Virus record (IMG/VR): IMGVR_UViG_3300037189_014276
Location: 1-30,481 of that record
Direction: 5' to 3' (one strand)
Length of the DNA: 30,481 nucleotides
Source: a virus
Made by a program: the position numbers and the translations under genes. The notes under the pieces were generated by a model. That model worked only from the letters and a program-made list of their open reading frames with translations. It had not been told where the DNA came from and made no database searches. Within the stretch, counting starts at the first letter, position 1. Each line of letters opens with the position of its first letter. Positions 22,741-30,481 of this stretch are shown here, piece after piece.

Positions 22741-23022
22741 TTACCTCGTCAGCACCAGGCGCGTCAGCACGCCATCAGGCGGCTCGCGCAGCACGCGGCG
22801 CACGGTGTAGGTGACGGCGTTGGCCACGAACGCCTGGCCCGGCGCCGTACTGGCCGCCGAGCTGGTGGGCAGCAGCGCCGAGGGCTGCTGCGTCACCACG
22901 CCGTCGAGCTCGAAGAGCGATTCGGTGTCGAAGATCGCCGAGACGGCCACAGCGTTCAGCGTGGCATCGACAGCAAAGCCGCCGGCCACGTCGAAGAACT
23001 GCGACACGTTCTCGGTGAACAT
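22741..23022 (-). CDS. Head-tail joining protein (FII-like)
   Basis: A 93-residue protein with N-terminal FTENVSQFFDV and C-terminal TYTVRRVLREPPDGVL, which resemble head-tail attachment proteins of the FII group. It sits between the decoration-like gene and the U-like gene. The start overlaps the upstream gene by one base. Confidence 0.65.
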   Translation of the reverse strand: MFTENVSQFFDVAGGFAVDATLNAVAVSAIFDTESLFELDGVVTQQPSALLPTSSAASTAPGQAFVANAVTYTVRRVLREPPDGVLTRLVLTR

Positions 23023-23405
23023 CAGACGACCTGGCGCTTGCCGAGGGTAGACACCGACACCAGCGCGGGGCCGGTGACGATGGTGCCGACGTAGCCCAGG
23101 AAGCCACCCACAACCTGGCGCGGATCGATCACGACCCGCTGCACGTTGTTGGCGGCCGACACTGACGTGAAGGTGGCGCCGGTAATATCAGCAGCGCCGG
23201 TGCCGTTGGCATCGGTGGCCGACTGCAGCTTGCCGGCGATGGAGCCGGTCACGGCGCCGATGTTTTGCACCACCACGATCTCACCGGTGTAGGTGCGAAC
23301 GTCGAGCCACTTGGCGCTGCCGCTGGTGGCGTTGGCGGTGGCGGCGGCGGAGACCGCATCCAGAATGTTGCCGGCGGTAGACGCCGAGCCTTGACTTGAA
23401 AGCAT
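23022..23405 (-). CDS. Capsid decoration / head protein
   Basis: A 127-residue beta-rich, Gly/Ala/Thr-rich protein. The first part has an Ala/Ser-rich helix (about 10-30); the rest has alternate strands such as VRTYTGEIVVVQNIG. Its place after the capsid gene points to a head decoration or connector role. AAAGGAG, located within the codons at the end of the upstream gene, lies upstream of the ATG. Confidence 0.55.
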   Translation of the reverse strand: MLSSQGSASTAGNILDAVSAAATANATSGSAKWLDVRTYTGEIVVVQNIGAVTGSIAGKLQSATDANGTGAADITGATFTSVSAANNVQRVVIDPRQVVGGFLGYVGTIVTGPALVSVSTLGKRQVV

Positions 23406-23406
23406 G

Positions 23407-23595
23407 TCACTTCTCCTTTACGGGTTTCGCTGCCGGGGCAGCGGGTTCGGGTTCGGGTTCGGGCGTGTAGATCTCGACCGCCTTGATGGCGATCAGGAAG
23501 GGCAGGTGCGGGTCGTCGAGCTCGGCCATCTCGCCGGCGACCAGGTTCTGATCGACCCCCACGCAAACGCCCCGCAGGGCGCGCACGGTTGCCAC
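23407..23595 (-). CDS. Small head protein with proline-rich tail
   Basis: A 62-residue protein with a GTG start (23595 is the favoured choice; another GTG lies at 23586). It has a conserved-looking N-terminal half and a repetitive tail of Pro-Glu and Pro-Ala units ending KPVKEK. The tail codons contain the ribosome site of the decoration gene, so the two are coupled. Small proteins of this kind lie after the capsid gene in many phages; function unknown. Confidence 0.55.
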   Translation of the reverse strand: MATVRALRGVCVGVDQNLVAGEMAELDDPHLPFLIAIKAVEIYTPEPEPEPAAPAAKPVKEK

Positions 23596-23597
23596 GG

Positions 23598-25487
23598 TCA
23601 GCTCAGGTTGCTGGAGACAACGAAGGCCTGCGGATAGCGGATGGCCACGTCGACCATCCACATCGCGCGAATGCCCACTTGCGCCAGGTTGAAGCGCGTG
23701 CCGCCGGTGTCCATGGCCAGCTCGAGCACACCCCAGTCGCCGATGACGATCTCGTCCCACGAGCCGAACACCAGCCGGCCCGAGGTGGCCTGCTCGCTGC
23801 TCATGGCCTTGAAGCCGACCAGCTCGCCGTCAAAGATGTTGCCCTGCCAGATCGGCGTGTCGGTCGAGGTGAAGCGCTGACGCTGCAGGCAGACTGCGGC
23901 GCCGGCTGCGTTGGTCAGGAATCCGGCGTTGCCGCGGATGGCGTTGTTGGCTGCTGCGGTGCTGACGAAAGCCAGCGCCTTGGCGTAGGTGATCGAGGCA
24001 GCATCCTGACCCGAGGTGATGCCCACCGTGTTGACGATGCCCAGAGGTTGAGCGCCGCCGGTGCCGTTGAGCACCGCGTTGTCGACGCCGTCGATGGCCA
24101 CGTTGGCGGCCAAATCGGCCATGACAAACTGCTCGGCTGAAGGCGACGACTGGCGCAGCAGCTGCTCCGACACGTCGGTGATGCAGATCGCGGTGCGCGG
24201 GGTCATCGTGATCTGGCCGAGGGTCTGATCGGCCGCGGTGACCGAAGCGTTTTCACCGGCCTGCCAGGTGACCGAAGGCTTGCCGGTCTGCCGCGGGATG
24301 GCCACGTTGCCCACCAGGCCAGGCAGGTTACGCACACCCATGTTCATCGTGATCGAACGGTTGCGCAGGATGTCCAGAAAGCCGAGGTTTTCGGTCTGCA
24401 CGAGGTAACCGCCCTTGGGGCCTGGCACGGCCGTCATGGCGCGCATCGCGGCCTCGGCGCCCACCGGGCGCTGCAGCACTTCGCCGGGCACCAGGATGTT
24501 GAGCGTGTCGCCGCGGCCGGTGCGCTTGGCCACTTCCTTGGAGCACTCCATCTCGAAGGCAGCTTCGGCGATGTAGCGGCTGTCGCGGCCGCCGAAGTGC
24601 ATGGCGCGGATCGCCTTGAACAAGCTGTATCGCTGCGCTTCGCGCGACGACAGACCGAGAGCCGACGCGGCCACCGGGCGAGCCTGCGCGCGCTCCTCCT
24701 GGATGGCCAGGATTTCGAGGGCGACCTTGTCCATCGGAGTGCCGTCCTGGACCCAGCCGCTGATCGCGCGCTCGTCGATCTTGCAGCCCTTGCCCAGGTT
24801 GATGATGGCGTCGCGCCGCTGGCGCTCGGCTTCGCTGGCGCTGACGCGCTGGCTGTGGTCTTCGGTGATGCGGATGTTCGGCTCAGCGGCCGAGGCGGTC
24901 GTGGTTTCGGCCATGGTGGCGTTCTCCTGAGATTGCCTTGCGGCGGGTGGTGAAACTTCGCGCACGAGGCGCACTGTCTTGGCTTGGTCGTCGGCAGCGC
25001 GGCCGATGCCGACACTGGCGTCGGCCGGCACGGTGACCAGGCTGACCTCCAGAACACCCCACTCGGTGGCGGTGTAGGTCGAGGTCTTGGTGTCTTCGCT
25101 CATCGTGTCGACCTCGTAGCCGATCGACACGTTGCGCAGGCCGCCGTCGACCATTTGCGCGATCTCGGCGGCGCGATCGGTGGCGAACAGGTGGGCGTCG
25201 ACCCACAGGCGCTTGCCATCCAGCCAGGCGCGATCGATCATGCCGATCGGGTCGTTCCAGTCGTGGTTGAACAGCAGCGGCACGGCGCCGGCGTTGAAGC
25301 GATCCATGCGCACGGCCTTGGCCGCATGGCTCAGCACCTCGGTGCCGTAGTAGCGGTCGATGGGCGTCTCGCTGGACACCGGGAAGCTCATGCGCATGGG
25401 CTCGTCGGCCTGGCGCTTCACGACGATGGCGTCGTTGCTCAGGTCACGGCGCTGCATGGCCAGGCTCAGCGTGGTTTCGGTGGTCAT
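23598..25487 (-). CDS. Prohead protease - major capsid protein fusion
   Basis: A 629-residue fusion. Residues 1 to about 185 are a HK97-type (U35) prohead protease with catalytic His75 in FNHDW and Ser121 in RNVSIGYEV. Residues from about 190 resemble an HK97-fold major capsid protein, with a helical delta-like region and the core (TLGQITMTPRTAICI and beyond). No stop separates them. An internal ATG at residue 192 has AGGAG (24928-24924) 9 bases upstream, so capsid subunits may also be made separately. Protease and capsid genes are usually separate in HK97-type phages, although fusions are known. The start overlaps the portal stop by 4 bases. Confidence 0.85.
   Translation of the reverse strand: MTTETTLSLAMQRRDLSNDAIVVKRQADEPMRMSFPVSSETPIDRYYGTEVLSHAAKAVRMDRFNAGAVPLLFNHDWNDPIGMIDRAWLDGKRLWVDAHLFATDRAAEIAQMVDGGLRNVSIGYEVDTMSEDTKTSTYTATEWGVLEVSLVTVPADASVGIGRAADDQAKTVRLVREVSPPAARQSQENATMAETTTASAAEPNIRITEDHSQRVSASEAERQRRDAIINLGKGCKIDERAISGWVQDGTPMDKVALEILAIQEERAQARPVAASALGLSSREAQRYSLFKAIRAMHFGGRDSRYIAEAAFEMECSKEVAKRTGRGDTLNILVPGEVLQRPVGAEAAMRAMTAVPGPKGGYLVQTENLGFLDILRNRSITMNMGVRNLPGLVGNVAIPRQTGKPSVTWQAGENASVTAADQTLGQITMTPRTAICITDVSEQLLRQSSPSAEQFVMADLAANVAIDGVDNAVLNGTGGAQPLGIVNTVGITSGQDAASITYAKALAFVSTAAANNAIRGNAGFLTNAAGAAVCLQRQRFTSTDTPIWQGNIFDGELVGFKAMSSEQATSGRLVFGSWDEIVIGDWGVLELAMDTGGTRFNLAQVGIRAMWMVDVAIRYPQAFVVSSNLS
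24912..24928 (-). promoter_or_regulatory. Internal ribosome binding site and start for the capsid protein
   Basis: AGGAG (24928-24924) lies 9 bases before an in-frame ATG (24914) between the protease and capsid domains of the fusion. Residues just before it are a polar linker. Independent starts would give a 438-residue capsid protein besides the fused form. This is read from the sequence; use in vivo is not known. Confidence 0.6.
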
Positions 25488-27124
25488 TGCAGCCTCGCGT
25501 TCAGGTTGACGATGCGCGCACGGGCTGGTGCGCCATCTGTCTGGTCGGGTTGATCGGTCTGATCGGCGGGGTCTTCGGCATCCGCCAGGGCAGCGCCCGC
25601 AGGCAAGGGCGCGCCGGCAGGCACAGGCTCTTCGCCCACGTCGCTCGGGATGTCGTTTTCTTCGAGCAGATCGAGCTCGCGGCGGCGCGTGGCGACCACG
25701 TCCTCGATGTCCTGGCCGCCCCCGGTGGCCGCGATCACATCGGTGAGGGTGGTGAGGCCGGCCTTGATGGCCTCTTTGTAGGCCGCGACTTCCTTCGTCG
25801 GGTCCACCCAAGACCAGCCTCTGGGCTTGAACAGGGCGGCGGTGAATTTGTCGGGCTCCGCACCGTAGGCGATGGCTGGCACGCTCGGGATCGCGCCGGC
25901 CAGTGCGGCCTGGCGCATCCACAGCGCGTGCAGCGGCTGCCTGAAGCTGCGGATCCACCACTGCTGCAGCGCGCGCCAGGTGTCGCGGTCGTCGAGCATG
26001 GCCAGCCGGCTGCTGCTGTAGTTGCTCTGACTGTGGTCGCTGCTCAAGCTGGCGTAGCTGGTGCAGGTGCCCACGGCCACCTCGCGCAGCATGGCGCGGA
26101 AGAAGGCGTCGAACGAAGGGTTCGGCCGGTTCGGCGTGTGGAACTGCAGCTGCTCGCCAGGGTTGAGCGCCTGGATGGTGAGCGGGTCGATGTCCATCAC
26201 GCCGCTGCCGTCGTCCTCTTCGGCTGACTTCAGCGGGTTGTTGTCTTCCGGCGTGGTGATGGTGCCGAAGTAGGCGGCACCGGCGCGGGCGGCGTCGACC
26301 TCGAGCTGGCTGTATTCGGCCAGGCTGTCGAGCTTGCGCAGCACGGTGTGCATCCAGGGCACGCCGCGGGTCTGTGGCCAGCGCTCGACGATGCGCAGGT
26401 GGAAGATCTGCTCGGCCGGGATGCGCTCATAGGATTCGTCGCGCCCAGGGATGCCGAGGTGCAGGTCACCAGGGTGACGCTTGCGAACCCAGTAGGCCAG
26501 CGGTCGCTGGTAGGCGTCCACCTCGATGCCAAGGCGCACCTCGGAGGCCTCGCTGCTGCGCGCGATCTGGTGCAGGCTGTCGGCCAGGCGCTCGGCCTCG
26601 ATGAACTCCAGCGCCACCGGCACGCTGCTGTTGCCGAAGCGGCGCATGTGAACGCGCACCAGCGCCTCGCCGGCCTCGAACACCTCGCCCAGCAGGGCGC
26701 GCTCGAGGTCGCAGAAGTGCATGGCGCCGCCGGTGTGGCACTGGTCGGCAGCAGCCCAGCGATACCAGGCGGCCTCGATGTCGGCGTTGACGCGCGCCGC
26801 CATCTGGCCGCGGGTGGTGCTGACCTGGGCCTGCAGGCCGACGCCTGAGCCGATCACGTTGTTCACCACCAGCTGCTTGGCGCGCTTGGCGTAGGCGCTG
26901 TCTCGGATCATCTGCCGCGACCTGGCGCGCAACTGCGTGAGCGAGGTGTTGAGCTCGGCGTCGCTGGAGGCGTTGCTGCTGCTGCCGAAGCCGCCTGTGA
27001 GGCGCGAGCCGCGGGCGCTGCTGTATATGCGCTTGCCGGCCTTGGGCGATGGCTGCGCCGCTGCAGGCGCAATCACACGCGCCAGCGCGGCACGAATGCG
27101 AGTCAGCCTCGTGGCCTCAGGCAC
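25484..27124 (-). CDS. Portal protein, lambda B-like
   Basis: A 546-residue lambda-type portal, which forms the DNA entry ring of the capsid and joins head and tail. Recognisable parts are a ARSRQMIRDSAYAKRAKQLV segment (about 48-67), a VIGSGVGLQAQVST segment (about 71-84), and the middle YERIPAEQIFHL region. The C-terminal tail is Asp/Pro/Gln-rich. The length matches lambda gpB (533). The start overlaps the upstream connector gene by 8 bases. Confidence 0.9.
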   Translation of the reverse strand: MPEATRLTRIRAALARVIAPAAAQPSPKAGKRIYSSARGSRLTGGFGSSSNASSDAELNTSLTQLRARSRQMIRDSAYAKRAKQLVVNNVIGSGVGLQAQVSTTRGQMAARVNADIEAAWYRWAAADQCHTGGAMHFCDLERALLGEVFEAGEALVRVHMRRFGNSSVPVALEFIEAERLADSLHQIARSSEASEVRLGIEVDAYQRPLAYWVRKRHPGDLHLGIPGRDESYERIPAEQIFHLRIVERWPQTRGVPWMHTVLRKLDSLAEYSQLEVDAARAGAAYFGTITTPEDNNPLKSAEEDDGSGVMDIDPLTIQALNPGEQLQFHTPNRPNPSFDAFFRAMLREVAVGTCTSYASLSSDHSQSNYSSSRLAMLDDRDTWRALQQWWIRSFRQPLHALWMRQAALAGAIPSVPAIAYGAEPDKFTAALFKPRGWSWVDPTKEVAAYKEAIKAGLTTLTDVIAATGGGQDIEDVVATRRRELDLLEENDIPSDVGEEPVPAGAPLPAGAALADAEDPADQTDQPDQTDGAPARARIVNLNARLQ

Positions 27125-27665
27125 GACCCATCCTCACGTGGATCTGGCGGTTGCTGGGCTGCCCGGCGGCGATGCGGGCGGCGTTGATCTCGCGCGCCAC
27201 ATCTGCCTTGAGCTTGCTTTCGAGCTGGATCAGCTCGGCGATGCTGTAGCTGCGCAGCTCGCGCTCGCCGATGCGGTAGCTGGCCGTGCCACTGGTGGCC
27301 TTGCCCGACAGCGTGGCCTGTACGGCATCGAGGGCAACCTGAGCGTCAGTGCGCAGGTCCAGGCCGCTGGCGGTGACGCGCGGGTTGGCGATGAGCTGGA
27401 TGGAGCCGGTCGACACCGAGTAGGTCTCGGCCGCCTTGGTGACGTAGCTGGCCCAGCTGTAGGTGCCGACCGCCCAGCCTGCCGTGGTGGCTGCGGCCAC
27501 GAGCGCGCGGTGGTCTGCGCCTTCGGCCGTGCAGGTGATGGTGATGGCCGTGCCGGCACCACGCGGCACGAGGCGATAGGTCAGCACCCAGCTCGAGCTG
27601 GCGGGGTAATCCGCCACCGTCGTCAGGAAGTTGAGCGTGTCGCCGAGGATCAGACGTTCCAGCAT
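27117..27665 (-). CDS. Head-tail connector with gpW-like C-terminus
   Basis: A 182-residue protein. The C-terminal 60 residues resemble gpW-type connectors: SGTASYRIGERELRSYSIAE followed by a helix (LIQLESKLKADVAREI). The N-terminal part (about 1-110) is beta-like and has no clear match. Lambda W is only 68 residues, so this is an extended form. I chose the ATG at 27665; a TTG start 21 bases upstream is possible, and no ribosome site is visible. It directly precedes the portal gene, as W precedes B in lambda. Confidence 0.65.
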   Translation of the reverse strand: MLERLILGDTLNFLTTVADYPASSSWVLTYRLVPRGAGTAITITCTAEGADHRALVAAATTAGWAVGTYSWASYVTKAAETYSVSTGSIQLIANPRVTASGLDLRTDAQVALDAVQATLSGKATSGTASYRIGERELRSYSIAELIQLESKLKADVAREINAARIAAGQPSNRQIHVRMGRA

Positions 27666-27686
27666 GGAACTGGAGTCTGGAGACAA

Positions 27687-27722
27687 GGCGCGGAACTTTT
27701 AACCCGCTAAAACTTCCGCGCC
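27687..27722. repeat. 14-bp inverted repeat at the fibre cassette border
   Basis: GGCGCGGAACTTTT (27687-27700) and AAAACTTCCGCGCC (27709-27722) pair with one C-C mismatch around an 8-nt loop. The hairpin sits between the last fibre-cassette gene (stop at 27724) and the gpW-like gene. No long T-run follows on either strand, so it is a weak terminator. It may limit read-through into the head genes or mark a cassette junction. Confidence 0.55.
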
Positions 27723-27723
27723 G

Positions 27724-28158
27724 CTAGTGCGAGGCGCCGCCGATGCGCCGGCGTTGGCGCAGCCCCGCGCCGATGCTGCGCGACGTGGCAATGCCGGCGT
27801 CAATCGCGGCCTGCTCGTTGACGCCGCCCTCGATCGCCCTGCCAGCTGGCAAGCTCGATGAGCTGCCAATACCGGCGGCAGATTCCAGCCCGACAAATGG
27901 AGGGCCGGCAAGCACCCCCGCCACCGGGTCACCGATTCGCTGATGCGCTGCAGCTGCATCGTCGAACGGCAACGGCAGACGCGCATCGACCAGGTCGCCG
28001 ATGCGCCCGCTGTCAGGCAGGCCCTCAGGCCAGCCCAGCTCGACGAACTGCAGACGCGCGCCGATGCGCTGCAGGCTGTCTGCCGTGGCGACGCCTGCGA
28101 CCGCAACGACCTCGAGCCCCGCCAGCGGCAGCGCAGAGATGGGCGAAAAGCCCAGCAT
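27724..28158 (-). CDS. Unknown protein of the fibre cassette
   Basis: A 144-residue protein with a MLGFSPISALPLAGLE start that recalls small phage proteins encoded beside fibre genes. The rest is low in complexity, with Ala/Gly/Arg-rich segments and no clear fold. It ends two bases before the hairpin at 27722. Function unknown; it may be a structural helper of the cassette. Confidence 0.5.
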   Translation of the reverse strand: MLGFSPISALPLAGLEVVAVAGVATADSLQRIGARLQFVELGWPEGLPDSGRIGDLVDARLPLPFDDAAAAHQRIGDPVAGVLAGPPFVGLESAAGIGSSSSLPAGRAIEGGVNEQAAIDAGIATSRSIGAGLRQRRRIGGASH

Positions 28159-28161
28159 GGT

Positions 28162-28446
28162 TTAGCCCTGGTCGAACTGCTTGACGATGGCTGTGACGCC
28201 TGCAGAGTTGACCCCCGCAAGCATCGTCACCACCGCGTCGTACATGATCGCGCCCTGGCCCGAGGTCAGACCTGAGCCGACTTCGGGAGAAGTCTCAAGG
28301 TTGGCCTTGGTCACGCCGCCACCAGTGATTTCGTCCATGATGTTTTTGGTGCGGGTGAGGTCATCGCGCAGGTTGATGATCTGCTGAACAGCAGAGATGA
28401 ACTGGCGCGAAACCAGCGGGGTTGCGTCGAGAAGAATGCGAGGCAT
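28162..28446 (-). CDS. Unknown small protein of the fibre cassette
   Basis: A 94-residue, mostly helical protein (VSRQFISAVQQIINLRDDLTR) with a Gly-rich loop (TGGGVTKAN). It lies between the fibre-like gene (14-base gap) and the unknown protein at 27724. The size and helical content would fit a fibre assembly or appendage subunit, but I cannot name a family. Confidence 0.55.
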   Translation of the reverse strand: MPRILLDATPLVSRQFISAVQQIINLRDDLTRTKNIMDEITGGGVTKANLETSPEVGSGLTSGQGAIMYDAVVTMLAGVNSAGVTAIVKQFDQG

Positions 28447-28460
28447 GGTGTGTCCTTGGG

Positions 28461-29588
28461 TTAAGAGCCGAAATCGCCGCGTAGCTTCAGGTAATCAATG
28501 ATTGCCTTGACCCGTTCGGCCAGTTGTGCGGTGGTTACTGTTGAGGTGGCGAAAGTGGTTTTCGTTGCCGTCCCCGTTGGGCTCCCCCAGCCGGTTGACT
28601 GAGCGACGGGAGTGACGCCGAAGAATGCGATCTCTTGAGTGCCGAACGTGGATTCACCAAATTCAAAAATAGTCCCGTTGTCGGTCAGGAACTGAAACCC
28701 GTTATTCCCAGACGAGGCCGAATTAATGCCAGCAATGAACTGCGTTGGCGCGTCAACTGGAGGCGGGATTGTTGACCCTTGAGCAATCAACGCGCCCCCA
28801 GCTATCGTGAAACCCGCGCCATACGCATCAAGCGCCGCCACCCCGTTTTCGTTGGAAACACTGACGTATGTAGTGTTGTCCTGCGAGAGAAGTCGAACGG
28901 TTCCGCTAAACCCCGTGCCTGTGTTGTCGCCGCCTTGAATGGTGACGCCGCCGCCGTTAGCGTTTGCTCTGCTGACGTTGGCATCCCTTGCCCGAATGGT
29001 CAGCGTGCCCGCATTTTCAAGAACAGTCGGCGCTCTTGGCTGAATCGTCATCGCCAGCGCAGAGCCGGTCAGATTCCCGAAGGTGACGGTGTTAGTCCCG
29101 GCGTTGTAAGTGAAATTTGCATTACCCGCAAAGGCTCCAGCGTTGTTGTATTGGATTTGCGTTGTTGCGCCACCGGGGCTGGTGACCGTGCCCGGTGGCA
29201 CGGCAAACTGGCCATCGGCACGCAAGAAGTTGCTAGTCCCGCCAGCCGAAGCTGGCACAACTCCTTGGGTTGAGCCGCTGAAAGGCACCAGATAACTTGA
29301 CGGGGCCGTGCAGAACACATCCTTGGTGCCGACCGAGAACGGGACCAGGGCGCCGGCGTTGCTGCTAGCCAATACGGTGGTGCGGGTCAACCCGGTGGTG
29401 CCGTTGAACGTGCCCGTGCCCACTTCCCAACTGGCGCCGGCCTGGTCGGCGATGCAATAGGCGACCAGAATAGGCGTTGAGCCGAATGCAGCGGCAAATG
29501 TCTGGTAGCCAAACGGCGCACTGTTTGCCAGCGTGATCGCGCCGGTGCCCGTGCTGCTGCTAGTGTCTTTTACGCGGTCGCGGTACAT
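28461..29588 (-). CDS. Fibre or appendage protein
   Basis: A 375-residue protein with an N-terminal attachment-like domain (MYRDRVKDTSSSTGTGAITL, about 1-20, then EVGTGTFNGTTGLTRTTVL), followed by a Gly/Asn/Thr-rich beta region (about 140-330) as in tail fibres and neck appendages, and a short C-terminal helix (AQLAERVKAIIDYLKL) that could act in trimer formation. AAGGA lies upstream of the ATG. Its place between the terminase and portal genes is unusual for a fibre in a lambda-like order and suggests a neck or head-attached fibre. Confidence 0.7.
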   Translation of the reverse strand: MYRDRVKDTSSSTGTGAITLANSAPFGYQTFAAAFGSTPILVAYCIADQAGASWEVGTGTFNGTTGLTRTTVLASSNAGALVPFSVGTKDVFCTAPSSYLVPFSGSTQGVVPASAGGTSNFLRADGQFAVPPGTVTSPGGATTQIQYNNAGAFAGNANFTYNAGTNTVTFGNLTGSALAMTIQPRAPTVLENAGTLTIRARDANVSRANANGGGVTIQGGDNTGTGFSGTVRLLSQDNTTYVSVSNENGVAALDAYGAGFTIAGGALIAQGSTIPPPVDAPTQFIAGINSASSGNNGFQFLTDNGTIFEFGESTFGTQEIAFFGVTPVAQSTGWGSPTGTATKTTFATSTVTTAQLAERVKAIIDYLKLRGDFGS

Positions 29589-29597
29589 GTTCAGTCC

Positions 29598-29858
29598 TTA
29601 CTTGTTGCAGGCTCTTCTTGCGAGCGCGCGCACCCAGCGCTCGGTCACGTCTTCGGCCTGGCTGACCTGCTGCACGGACTGGCCAGCAGCAAGCGCCTGC
29701 CAGATTCGTGCGTTACGTTCAGCGCGCTCCGACGCGACTGCCATTGGCACGTAGAGGGTCAGCCGTTCGCCGCCGAAGTAGGGCACCAGCAGCTCGCGCG
29801 CACGCTTGAGTGCCAGTGCGTCATCGGTCAACAGTCGAATTTTTCCGGCCTGCTTCAT
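29598..29858 (-). CDS. Mor-like helix-turn-helix protein
   Basis: An 86-residue protein whose C-terminal half (about 50-84) has a helix-turn-helix: IWQALAAGQSVQQVSQAEDV followed by TERWVRALARRA, like that of Mor/C-type phage activators. The N-terminal part has a GGERLTLYVPM segment. It overlaps the terminase stop by 4 bases. A gene of this type here could activate late transcription, but no matching promoter is identified, and a structural role is not excluded. Confidence 0.6.
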   Translation of the reverse strand: MKQAGKIRLLTDDALALKRARELLVPYFGGERLTLYVPMAVASERAERNARIWQALAAGQSVQQVSQAEDVTERWVRALARRACNK

Positions 29859-30481
29859 TGCCACCCCCTGTTGCGCCCGCTGCCGATGGAGCCTCGCCTG
29901 GCGGCGGGGCGCTTGATAGGTGCCGACGGCTCGAGCGGCGGCTGCTGCTCGGCGCTGGCGGCCGGCGTGTGCGGCTGCGGCGCGGCGGCGGTGAACAGGT
30001 CGGCCTTCGGCTGGCTGCGCGCCTGCCACTTGGCCCAGTCCCCCTCGCGCCAGCGGTCGACGCCCACCCAGTGCGCCATAGCGAGGGCGTACACGGCCAT
30101 GTCGAGCTGCTCGTTGCGCTTGCCGGCGGGCTTGACCCATTCGAGCTTGGCGTGGCCCTTGACGTAGCGGGTGACCAGGCGCTCGGCGGTGAGCTGCTCG
30201 AACACCTCGGCCGGCAGCTGGCGCGACAGGTGCACGTAGCCGGGGCCGGGCTCGGCGATGCGCAGGCGGCCGTAGATCTCGCTTTTGGCAGTGTCGGTGC
30301 CGATCGGCCACAGCTTCACGCCGCGCTTGATCTTCTGGCCGCGCCAGTTGACCTCCTGCTCGGTGGGCTTGCCGATGATGGCGCGCCCGCCGATGCTGCT
30401 GCCCTTGACGGCCATCACGTTGGCGTGGCCGTGCGCACGCACGTAGCCGTACACCGCCTGGGTGTGGTGGCCACCGCTGTC
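29855..30481 (-). CDS. Terminase large subunit, GpA family, C-terminal part (cut by window edge)
   Basis: The C-terminal 208 residues of a lambda A-type large terminase, open at the window edge. It begins inside the nuclease domain at DSGGHHTQAV, whose Asp is probably the first metal ligand, and continues with RAIIGKPTEQEVNWRG, GPGYVHLSRQLP and a NEQLDMAVYALA segment with a late Asp. The tail is Pro/Ala/Arg-rich. The N-terminal ATPase half (about 450 residues by family length) lies outside. The protein packages DNA into the prohead and cuts cos. Confidence 0.88.
   Translation of the reverse strand, partial: DSGGHHTQAVYGYVRAHGHANVMAVKGSSIGGRAIIGKPTEQEVNWRGQKIKRGVKLWPIGTDTAKSEIYGRLRIAEPGPGYVHLSRQLPAEVFEQLTAERLVTRYVKGHAKLEWVKPAGKRNEQLDMAVYALAMAHWVGVDRWREGDWAKWQARSQPKADLFTAAAPQPHTPAASAEQQPPLEPSAPIKRPAARRGSIGSGRNRGWQ

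Overview
The window holds most of the genome of a temperate, lambda-like siphovirus. GC richness, the module families and a tRNA-Asn integration core suggest a Burkholderiales (Betaproteobacteria) host; the host is an inference. Almost every gene overlaps its neighbour by 1-11 bases, often as ATGA or GTGA junctions, so the genes form long translationally coupled units.

Left part, minus strand, read right to left (4605 to 66): Cro-like regulator, intrinsic terminator, CII-like regulator, small unknown protein, Toprim primase, DUF5906 helicase. Next comes a 261-base non-coding gap with twelve 9-bp iterons in an exact mirror-symmetric layout (938-1165), probably the replication origin. A small protein and a lambda Z-like minor tail protein follow, then a GC palindrome at the window edge that could belong to the cos region. 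The Z gene is missing from its usual place between the FII-like and U-like genes.

Middle, plus strand (4682-10953): a short CI-like repressor without a self-cleavage domain, a membrane protein, and a chain of small accessory genes. These include a DUF4406 protein, a dNMP kinase and an HNH protein, and the chain ends in a DUF4224 protein and a tyrosine integrase. Five 15-bp operators of form RYAAC-N5-GTTRY sit in two control regions (4618-4681 and 5495-5533). They cover two promoters of matching layout, so one repressor probably controls both directions.

attP (10961-11235): the 3' part of a tRNA-Asn(GTT) gene lies between arm-type repeats CTTCCAATATC on both sides. Phage genes flank both arms, so the sequence is the circular or joined form of the phage, not a simple prophage end.

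Right part, minus strand, read right to left (30481 to 11252): terminase large subunit (cut by the window edge), Mor-like HTH protein, a three-gene fibre cassette, gpW-like connector, portal, a protease-capsid fusion with an internal start, head completion genes and U-like, tube, G/GT chaperones with a -1 slippery site, tape measure, tail-tip genes including a J-like protein with a LamG domain, a distal fibre, and holin-like genes, endolysin, Rz and Rz1. If the genome is circular, only the small terminase gene and the N-terminal part of the large one are likely missing, giving roughly 32-33 kb in total (inference).
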